This document shows positions 28,676-37,410 of a stretch of 64,000 bases of DNA, piece after piece (the stretch's first letter is position 1; each line of letters starts with the position of its first letter). Both the position numbers and the translations under genes were made by a program. Below the pieces are notes generated by a model, which had not been told where the DNA came from, made no database searches, and worked only from the letters and a program-made list of their open reading frames with translations. Source of the DNA: Diacronema lutheri (taxonomy: Eukaryota; Haptophyta; Pavlovophyceae; Pavlovales; Pavlovaceae); the NCBI GenBank assembly GCA_019448385.1, contig JAGTXO010000016.1:186001-250000 (forward strand), in the 5' to 3' direction.

Positions 28676-29389
28676 CTGCGCCGCGCCGCGCAGCGCCGGG
28701 TGTGCGGGGTGCGCATGCAAGGTTGACAGCGGGGTGGAGCGAGGCCAGAATGGGCGCGCGCCGAACCCGGCGAGCCGTGCAGGCGCTCACCACGCGGCAC
28801 GCCGGGCACTCTCACCGGCCACATCGGGCCGATGCCCTCGCTCCCCACAAATTGTCGCCCGCGACGGGCTGCGCAGCAGAGAAGATGGAGGGAGGGCGAG
28901 CGAGGATTGAGCGCAGGTCGGCGTGGTGGCGCGGCAAGACAAGCGCGCGCCGGGCGCCCGGCGATGAGGCGCGCCCGCGCGAGGACGCGAGCCGCTTCTC
29001 GCACCGGACGGACGCCCACGCGCAAACTGGGTTTAAAGAACAGCACGGACTAGCCGGACGCCACGGGGGAGGGGGGTGGTGTGTGTGTGTGTGTGTGTGT
29101 TGGGGGGGGGGGGGGGGGGGGCGGGGGCGGGCGGGGGGGGGGGGGGGGGGGGGGGATGCGCGGAATTGCCCAGGGCAAGTGCGCATGATACCAGCGCGCT
29201 TATGCGTGCGCATGCAGCGGGCGGCGCGCGCGTTGCGCGTGACGGGGCGCCGAGCGGCACACCGGCGGGGACGCGCTCGCCGCTGCCGTGGCATCCTCCG
29301 CTGCCGGCGTGCTGGCACGCACGCGCATTGCTGGCGCCGGGGATCCTCGCTCGGCGCATTGCTGGCGCCGAGGGTTGCTTGTGGCCCTG
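28676..29389. other. Spacer with GT microsatellite and long G runs
   Basis: A (GT)n tract at about 29078-29100 is followed by G-rich homopolymers up to 29155. The rest shows no convincing gene. A tandem-like GGCGCCAGCAATGCGC pair lies at 29.33-29.37 kb. Confidence 0.5.
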
Positions 29390-30640
29390 CCGTGGCATCT
29401 TCTCCTTCTGCGCGAGCGTGGTCAGGTGCTTGGTCTGGTTGAGGACGGCCTCGAACCCGCGAGCAGTCTGCCACTGTTCGTCAGACAGCTGCGGGCACGT
29501 GTCCTTGACCTGGTCAAACTGGCTCATGTGCGTCGCGAGCGGGCGCTCCATCCGCACGACTGAGTTGAGGAGCATGAGGCGTGAGGCGACTCGCGTCATG
29601 TTGAGGTCGACCGCCAGCTTGATTTCGGGCGCCTAAAGGGATAGTAAGGGGCGATTCGTCGCAAATCAAGTCACGCCGCACACGTCGCGTCGCGCGCGCG
29701 GCCTTTGCTGGGAGCGCGCCGCACCTTCAGTACGCGCGCCATGTCGTGGGGGACCAACGTTTGCGTGCTGGCTTGACCAATGAGCTCGCTGAGCTCAACT
29801 GCGGCAAGCGTCTCGATGCGCGACTGCAGCGTGTCCGCGGCGGTCACGTTGGTGTTGTCCCTGTCGTGCCGGACGAACACGATCGCGACGACCATGTTGC
29901 TGTTGAAGTCGGGCGGGACGCCGGCCGCGTGATGCTTGACGTGATTGGCGAGAGTGCCGCCGTCGTGGAATAGCTGCATGAACGGGTTGCCCTTAGCCTC
30001 TTCGTGCATCTTCTTAACGAGGAAGATGAGGTACGCTTCGAAGCACGCGTACTCAGCGTTCACGTAGTCGGTGAGCTGCTTAAACGTGAGCAAGGCAGGT
30101 TTGTGCCCGTCGATACTGAACAGCGAGAGCATCGTCTCATACTCCTCGGCGTCGAACGTGCGCTTCGAGATGAGCTGCGGCGCGTACATGTAGAATCGCG
30201 CCTGCCCCGCGAGCTGCCTGCGCGCGCGGTCCGCCGCGAAGTGCGCGTCAAGCTTTCCATGGGAGCGCATGCCCAGCGCGGTGAGGCTTAAGAAAGCCGC
30301 GCCGCCCGCACGTGCGCTCGCGCTCCCGAGCGCCTCCATGTCCGACGTGAACCTCGCTCTCTTGGCGTCAAAGCGCGCCGCGCCCGTTGCGACCCCGTCC
30401 GTCGTGGCCGGGTAGCAATCACGTAGGTGCTGACCGGCGACCGAGGTAACGAACCGATTGTTCTTCTAGGCAATCGAGCAACGCAAGATGGTGTTGCACC
30501 TCTTGTCGCGCCCGACGACCACGTTGCAGATGCAGTTGCCCACCCTGCGCCACGAGTTCGGCGCGTCGTCGGCGAGCAGCTTGACGTCGTCCCACACCTT
30601 GGAATTGACGCGTGGGCGTAGAGCGATGAAACAGGTGGAC
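29390..30640 (-). mobile_element. hAT-like transposase gene with BED-type finger
   Basis: Reading the - strand: KVWDDVKLLADDAPNSWRR, CIC and VAGQHLRDC form a BED-like DNA-binding finger. HGKLDAHFAADRARRQLAGQ and LTFKQLTDYVN follow. FMQLFHDGGTLANHVKHH then resembles the first catalytic block of hAT DDE domains. A 92-bp GT-AG intron (29633-29724) joins MARVLK to APEIKLAVDLNMTRVASRL, then MLLNSVVRMERPL and EQWQTARGFEAVLNQTKHL, which match the RWNSTyxML...W..l...L.pf region of hAT. A TAG interrupts the finger at 30466-30468 but is also a good 3' splice site (TTGCCTAG). The hATC dimerisation domain is not seen, so the gene looks truncated. Confidence 0.55.
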
Positions 30641-30759
30641 CATTGCGTTCGGGCAGCGGCGCATCCGCCGCTGCCGCCAGCGCTGCCGCCGCCGCCGCCG
30701 TCGCCGCCACCGCCGCTGCCGGCGCTGCGGCCCGCCCCATGAGGTGTGCGCCCATCGTT

Positions 30760-30942
30760 GCTTTCGTCGCGATTTAGTCGCGATCGTCGCGCTGCAAGTG
30801 ACGAAATCGTCGTCGTCGCCACAGTCACTGTCTCACGCAGTGACGGGCAGTCGCGACCGTCACTGGACGCGAGCAGCGAAGATCGTCGCGAAGATTTCAG
30901 CGACTGGAGAACGCTGCAAACTATACCCAACTATAATAAAAG
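30760..30942. promoter_or_regulatory. Repeat-rich leader with TATA-like box upstream of the nuclease block
   Basis: The words GATCGTCGCG, GCGACCGTCACT, GCAGCGAA and GAGAACGCTG occur here and also in the block at 25.70-25.85 kb, in the same orientation. TATAATAAA at 30932-30940 lies 67 bp before the ATG of the downstream coding block and could be its promoter. The region also forms the 5' flank of the hAT-like gene on the other strand. Confidence 0.45.
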
Positions 30943-31006
30943 CGTCCAGTGTGAACGCCGGACTCGAACCCCGTCTGGGCTCTGTGGACACGTCCATTCC
31001 CAACGC

Positions 31007-33070
31007 ATGGTGTACCCTCCCCCGCGCGAGGGGGCCGCACCCATCGGCGGCCAGGCGGCGGCGGCGGCAGGCGCGACGACCGTCGGAGCGGCGACCGCGG
31101 ACGCACCGCCACGCGCGCGTGGCAACGCGCCCGCGCAGCCACCGCCGGGCGGAGGTGGCCGCGTCGACGGCGGCGTTGGCCGCAACCGCGGCCGTGGCGG
31201 TGGCCGCAACCGCGGCCGTGGCGGTGGCCGCGGCGGTGGTGGGCCACCCGGCCGCGGCGGTCGTGCCAGTGGCGCCGACCGCGATGGCGGCGGTCGCGGG
31301 GCCGGCGAGAATGACGTCGTCGCCGCCGACGACGCTGACGGAGGCGAGTCGGCGACTGTGCCGGAGGACTACGCGTTGAGCGGCCTCCAGGCGGCGCTGG
31401 AGCTGTTGGCGGCGTGCGCGCCCGTGGTCGAGCGCCTGCTCGAATTGCTGCGCAACGCCGGCGCGCCGGGCAGCTGCGAGCTCGACGCGGCGCGCCCAAT
31501 TCGAGAGCGTCTGCGCTTCGAGCTGCTGCGCGGCCTGATGCTGCGCGCGTCGCGGCCGCCAGGCGAGCGCGCGCAGCCGTGCGACAGGCTGCTGCGTCTC
31601 GCGCTGCGTCTCGCGCTGCAGGGCGCGGGCGGCGGGCGTAGCTCGCGCGCCCGGCGGACGGACGCGCCGAGGGACGCGAGCCGCAATGTCGAGTGGCTCT
31701 TGGCCGAGATCGACCGCGCCTTTGCCCTGGCGCCGGTCTTCGCCGGCGCGCCCGCCGCCGCCGCCGCGTGGCCGCTGGCGCGCGCGGCGTCGCGCCCGCT
31801 GCCGCGCGTCCGCGCCGACAAGGGCAGCATCGAGGCGCAGCTTGCCGCCGCGCCGCCGTGGCTCGCGCAGCACGCGCTCGCCGTTGCCGTCGACCCCCTC
31901 CCCGCGCGCGCGCGGGCGGACGCAGCCACGCTCGTCGGCGAGCCGGGCGCCGCCGGCGCTGGCGGCACGCTGCGCCTCGCGACGGCCGGCGCGGGCAGCG
32001 TGGCGTACGTGCTGAGCGGCGCGATCGTCCAGCGCACCGTCGGCGCGTGCGCCGTGCTCGCACGCGGCGCGAACGGCGTCTGGCGGCGGGTGGACGGCGG
32101 CGGCGCGTACGCCGTCAGCGCCGGCGAGGCGGTGGTCGAGGTGAACGAGCGCGCCGTGGCGCTGCTGTACGTGCGCGGCGAGCCGGTCGCGCCGGCGCGC
32201 GCGGCCACGGGCGGCCCTGTTGACGTTGTCGCCCCGCCGCTCCTGCGCACCGGCGCGGACGTGGTCGACGCGCACGGCGCGCACGTCGCGCGGTGGGGCG
32301 TCAACACGGCGCCGCCGCTGGTCGTGGTGCTCGACGCGCTGCGCGACGGAGACGCGTCGGGCGCCACGACGTGCGACGCGCTCGTGCGCGCCGAGCTCGC
32401 CGCGCTCGTCGCCGCCGGCGAGCGCGCCGAGGGCGCGTGGGTCGTCCGCGACGGCGATGCGCTGTGCGCCGAGGCCGGCGCGGCGGCAGGCGCCGCCAAC
32501 GGCGGCACCGGACCGCCGAGTCGCGATGGGCAGGGCGCGCACCCGCTCGGACCGAAGCTCGCCATCGCGCTGCGCGGCGGTGACGACCGCCAGGTCGCAG
32601 CGCTGCTCGTCGGGCTGCCGCCGCGACCGCCCGGCGGCGCCGCCGCGAGACCGCTGCTCGTCGTGCAGCGCGGCACGGCCGGGCGCTCGCGCGGCACGGA
32701 GGCCTACGAGCAGGCGCGCGAGCAGCTCGGCCTTGGCTGGGCGCAGCCGCTCGTCGCGCACGTGGCCGACGAGCGCATGAGCGCACATGCCTTTGCGCTC
32801 GTCGTCACGCTGCTCGCGCGCGCGGTCAGGTACGATGGCCTCGGCGACGAGTTGGCGCGGTGCGCCGACGCGGCCGGCGTGGCCGACTGTGCAAGCCGGC
32901 TCATTGCCAGCCCGTCCGACGCGCGCGTCGGCGGCGGCGTGGTGCGCGCGGCGGCGGCCCTGGCCGCATGGCGCTGGCGGCACGACGTGCCGCTCGCGGC
33001 GCACGCGAGCGCGCGCGCGGCCGCGGCGACGATGCATTCGGGCGCGGGCGCGCGCGGCGGCGCGGGCGGA

Positions 33071-33105
<35 letters not shown>

Positions 33106-34490
33106 TTTCGGCGTGGCGGGCGTGGGCACGGGTGCGGACGGCGCGGCGGCGATGGCGGGCGAGGCAGTGAACGATGCGGCGGTGGCGGTGGCGGGTGCAG
33201 CCGGCACGGCAGGTGCGGGCGCATCTGGGCTGGCAACGCCAACGGGCTTGCCGCGCACGGCGTCGACGCATGATGCGGCGGCCGCGCCCGCGGCGAGCGC
33301 ACCGGCGGGCGCGCCGGCGGGCGCGCCAGCGGCTGCGCTGCCGGGCCACACCGTGTTCGTCGACGCGCACCCCAGCGACACGCACCCCCTCGTGGTGAAC
33401 GGCAAGGATCGCGCGGCGATGGAGGACCTGTGCTTGCGCCTCGCCTCGCCCGTCGTCGAAGTTATGCTTCCGATCGTGCGGGGCAACACGGACGAGCCTG
33501 CGCGCTTTAAGCACATCACGGGCTCCGACGTGCACAACATCATCACTGATCGCCGCGTCATATCCCGCAAGAAGACGGAGATGAGCAAGCTCAACTTGCC
33601 GCTCGCCAAGGTGATGACGTGGTACATGGCGGCGGGCATTCGCAACCAGCGGAAGGCGTGCTGCGCGCTCGCCGCCGAGCTCGAGCGGCGGCTCGTTGGC
33701 GGCGCGCGCGTCACGATCGTCGAGGATTGCGTGCGGTATGCGCCGCGCGACGACGAGGAGCTGGGCGGCTTCGTCGCCGGATCCATGGACGCGCTCCTGT
33801 TCGTCGAGACGCCGCGCGGCGCGGCGCTGTCCGAGCCAGTGGAGGTCAAGAACGTGTCCTTCTGCGGCACGGCGGAGGAGGCGATGCGCTTCGCACTGCA
33901 ACTGCGCGTGAAGCCCGAGTGGAACTCGCAGCTGCAGTTCTACATCTTCCTTTACAAGGCGGCTGGCGGCCGGCTGCTCGTGTACGTCACGCCCGACGAG
34001 CCCAAGGGCAGCCCCGACTTTTCGCCGCTGTGCGTCATGTTCTACGTGCCCGCCACGCCGGGGTGGCGCGAGTTGGCCGCGCCGAAGCTCATGCAGAGCC
34101 AGCGCGTGATCGAGGAGGCGCGCGCGCGCGCGGAGGCGGAGGGCGTGCCGCCGCACCTCGCCTACACGCTCCATCCGGCGTACGACGGCAAGGCGTTGGG
34201 CAACGGCAAGCGCGTGCCCGAGCTCGTCGGCGTGCGCGGCGCGCCGGAGGCGCCCGCGCTCGCAGCGCTCGTGCCGGCGCTCGCGTTCGTGCAGGACTGG
34301 TGGTGCGCCGTGCGTGACGCCGAGCGTGCCGTCGGCGGCGAGGCGCCGCTGGAGGCCCGAGCGGTCGAAGTGGTGCGCGAGGTGGCGCGCATGAACGATG
34401 CGATCACGTCGGGCAGTGCGGCGCCGAGCGTCGAGCCGCTCGGCCGTGCGGTCGAGCGCGCGAGCGGCCAACAGCCCAACGCGCAGCGCA
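31007..34490 (+). CDS. RGG-rich protein with PD-(D/E)XK nuclease domain (element-encoded)
   Basis: The ATG at 31007 follows a TATA-like box. The first 100 residues include an RGG/RG array (GRGGGRNRGRGGGRGGG) of the kind that binds nucleic acid. Alanine-rich helical sequence of about 650 residues follows. From about residue 790 a well-conserved-looking domain starts: FVDAHPSDTHPLVVNGKDR, RFKHITGSDVHNI and LPLAKVMTWYMAAGIRNQR. The nuclease core is FVAGSMDALLF (acidic residue), EPVEVKNVSF (ExK) and EWNSQLQFYIFLYKAAGG (QxxxY). This order and spacing is that of the PD-(D/E)XK fold, of YqaJ/Cas4-like exonuclease type. After about 34.46 kb the sensible frame shifts by one into the next coding segment; whether this is a splice or an indel is unknown. 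Confidence 0.6.
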
Positions 34491-34569
34491 CGACGCGCCC
34501 GTCGAGCGCGCGCTGCGTGCGCTGCTCGACGCGCTGCACGCGTGCGGCGCGGGCGCCGCGCTCGAGCGC

Positions 34570-37410
34570 ATGCTGCTGGGCGGCGGCGGCGGCGGCGGCG
34601 GCGGAGACGGCGGCGGCGGCGGCGGCGGAGGCGGTCAGTCGCCGCCGAGCGCGGACGGCGCGCAGCTCGTCGGCGCGGCCACCTGGCCACTCGTCGAGCT
34701 GCACGGCGGCGTGGGCGCGCTGAGCGGCAAGCACGCCGTGAGCGCCGCCGTGTCGCGCCAGCTCACGGCGCTGGGGCTGCGCGGCCCGCCGCCGTTCGTC
34801 GTCGTGCACGCCGCACACGCGAGCACGCCGCTGCGCGACTTGCCCGAGCGGCTCGAGCTGAGCGTGGTGGCGGCGAACGGCGCGAACGCGACCGGCGTCG
34901 CGTACGTACGGTGCGCGGCCGTGCTGCGCGACCCAAACCCCGAGCAGGCGCGGCTCGTCGGCTGCGCCGCCGTCGCATCCCGCGCGCGCGCCTGGGCGCG
35001 GATCGCCGGCGAGAACGTGCGCGTGTGCACCGAGCAGGCTGTGCGTGCGGGCGAGCCGCTGCTCGTCGTGTACGCGGCGCATCGGCGCGGCGCGCGCGCT
35101 GGCGGCCAGCCGAGCGCGCGTGCCGAGCCAACGGGCGCGTCGGCGGCCGGCGCGCCGCCGGCGGAGCCGGCCGGCGAGCGGCCGCGTCTCCCCGGCGCGC
35201 CGCACGTGCAGCCCCGCCCCGCGCCGAGCGATGAGGCGGCGTACGGAGCGCACGCGGCCGACGTGGCGTGCGTGCTGGCAGCGGTGGGCGCGCGCCGCGA
35301 GCGCGGCGGGGCGCCTCCGTACGCGCTCTACGGCACGAGCCTGTCGGCATACGAGGTGGGCGCGCTGCAGGGCGCGTTGACCGAGGTGCCGCGGAAGATC
35401 GTCGGGCTCGAGCTGCGCGCGATTGCCAAGGCCGCGGCCGAGCAGGGGCGCCCGTGGACGACGGCGCCTCTCGACGTCGCGCGCGACGTGCTGGACGCCG
35501 CGTCGAGCGGCACGAGCAAGAAGCGCGCCGCCGTCGGCGCGCGCGTGCGGCGCGCGTGGGCCGACAAAGGCCTCGACAAGGAGGCGCGCGTCGCGCTGCT
35601 CGTCATGCGCCCCGAGCGCAAGATTGGCGCGGCGGTCGTGGCCGTTGTGCGCAGCACGCCAGAGGCGCGTGGGTGGGTGCAGCTCTTCAATCCGACGGGC
35701 AGGCCGGACGCCGCATCCGAGATGGCCGACGTCGCGCAGGAACTCGTCGCGCTGCTCGCGAGCGCGCTCGACGTGGACGAGTTGCCGCCCGTCGGCGGGC
35801 AGGCGCGCAACGAGCCGCGCGCGGCCGAGCCCGGCGGCGGCGGCGGCGGCTACCGCACCGAGCGCGCGGCGGACGCGCGCGCCGCGTGCCTCGTCGTCGT
35901 CTCCTGGCTCGCGCTCGCCGGAGGCGCGGATGCTGAGGCGGGCGCGGACGCCGGCGCGCGCGCCGGCGCCCGCGTCGTCGGGCGCGGCGAGACGAGCGAG
36001 CTCGCGCGCGCGGCGAGCACGCTCGCGCGCAGCCCGCTGCACACGGCTCGCCTCGCGACCTACCGCTGCGACGTGCACGCCCTCGTCGTCGCCGAGACGG
36101 CGCGTGCGCTGCGAACGGCCGAGGCCGCGGCGCAGACGGCGGCGTCGGCGTCGGCGGCGCAGCCGTCGGCGGCGGCGGCCGCGGGTGCGGACGCGGACGC
36201 GACGGCTGGCCACGCGGCCGCGCGCTGCCTGGACGAGCTCGTTGAGTCGAACGGCGCGCGCGCGGACGTGCCGGACGGCGCCTTCGACGCCGCGCTCGCC
36301 ACGCTGCGCGACTCGGCGCGCGAGTGCCGCCGCTTCTTCGGCCTGCGCGAGACGCGCGCGCTGCTCGCACAGGAGGAGCCCGAGTACAGCGCGGCCCGCG
36401 CGAGGCTGCGCGCCGCGCTCGACAACGCCACGTGCGACGCGCTGCTGCTCGCGCATGCGCCAGATGAAGGCGCCGACCCGCAGCTGCTGCTCGTGCTCAC
36501 CCGCGCGAGCGGCGGGCTCGGCCTGCGCGTGCTCGAGCGCGAGCCGGCGTGCGCGGCGCGAGGCGCGGCGGCGCCGTTGCGCTGGGCGGAGCAGCTCGCC
36601 GAGCGCCACATCGCGCGCGGCCTGACCGTCGAGCGGCTGCAGCGAGCGGAGCGGTCGCGCGCGCACGTGCCGCCCGCCGGTCAGGCGCGCGTCTGGGCGC
36701 TCGCGCTTGCGCAGCACGTGCTGCGCGCGCCGCCGGGCAGTCTGCGCGGCAATGCCGGGTGCGCGTGGCCCAACGAGCGCGCCGTGCGCGCGGCCGGCGC
36801 TCGGCTTGCCGGGCAGCTTCGCGCCGAGCTCGAGCGCGCGCGCGCGGCCGCGCGCGCGGCCGCGCGCGCGGCGGCGGCGGCCGGCGGATCGACCAGCGCC
36901 ACACCCGCGCCCGCGGCCGCTGGGGCCGCGGCGCTCGCGCACGCGAGCGCGCCGACGGCCGGCGGCTCGGCCGTGGCCGCCGACGCGCAGCGCACGGCCG
37001 GACCGGCCGGACCGGCCGGCGCGCCCGTGCTCGTGTGCGGCGTGTGCGCCGAGCCGGCCGCCGCGCCGCAGCCGGCCGCGCCGCAGCCGGCCGCCGCGCC
37101 GCCTGCCACCGCGCCGCAGCCGGCCGCGCCGCAGCCGGCCGAGCCGCAGCCGGCCGCGCTCGGCGCGCGCGCGCACGGCAGTCCGGCCGCGCGGCAGGCG
37201 CCCGCCGCGCACGCGAGCGCGCCGACGGCCGGCGGCTCGGCCGTGGCCGCCGACGCGCAGCGCACGGCCGGACCGGCCGGACCGGCCGGCGCGCCCGTGC
37301 TCGTGTGCGGCGTGTGCGCCGAGCCGGCCGCCGCGCCGCCGGCCGCCGCGCCGCAGCCGGCCGCGCCGCAGCCGGCCGCGCCGCAGCCGGCGGCGGCCGC
37401 CGCCTACCTG
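34570..37410 (+). CDS. Alanine-rich central segment of the nuclease/Fanzor block
   Basis: The frame is open from before the ATG at 34570 through to a splice donor at 38149. It starts with a poly-Gly tract, then GAQLVGAATWPLVELHGG and ARIAGENVRVCTEQAVRAGE. A better-structured part contains YALYGTSLSAYEVGALQGAL, VPRKIVGLELRAIAKAA and GWVQLFNPTGRP. Parts of this layout (a WVQLFNPTG strand, then a helical LVVVSWLALAGG) loosely recall a decayed Ulp1-type cysteine protease, but no catalytic triad can be pointed out. It ends in an Ala/Pro-rich stretch with an exact duplication. I see it as the middle of one long element-encoded protein that continues into the Fanzor part, in the same frame. Confidence 0.45.
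36936..37339 (+). repeat. Exact 134-bp duplication within a coding frame
   Basis: The intervals 36936-37069 and 37206-37339 are identical, with an offset of 270 bp (90 codons). Each encodes ASAPTAGGSAVAADAQRT, then AGPAGPAGAPVLVCGVCAEP. Ala/Pro/Gln spacers of PAAPQPA type fill the space between and after. Identity over 134 bp implies a recent duplication or gene conversion. Confidence 0.9.

Noticed and set aside
30957-30978. tRNA-like B-box (GACTCGAACCCC read on the - strand) upstream of the nuclease block
   Set aside because: The flanking bases do not form a T-arm stem, and no A-box or cloverleaf can be drawn around it.
35400-35950. Ulp1-type cysteine protease in the middle of the nuclease/Fanzor block
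   Set aside because: The general layout is suggestive, but no histidine, aspartate and cysteine triad could be placed, so I mention it only as a loose likeness.
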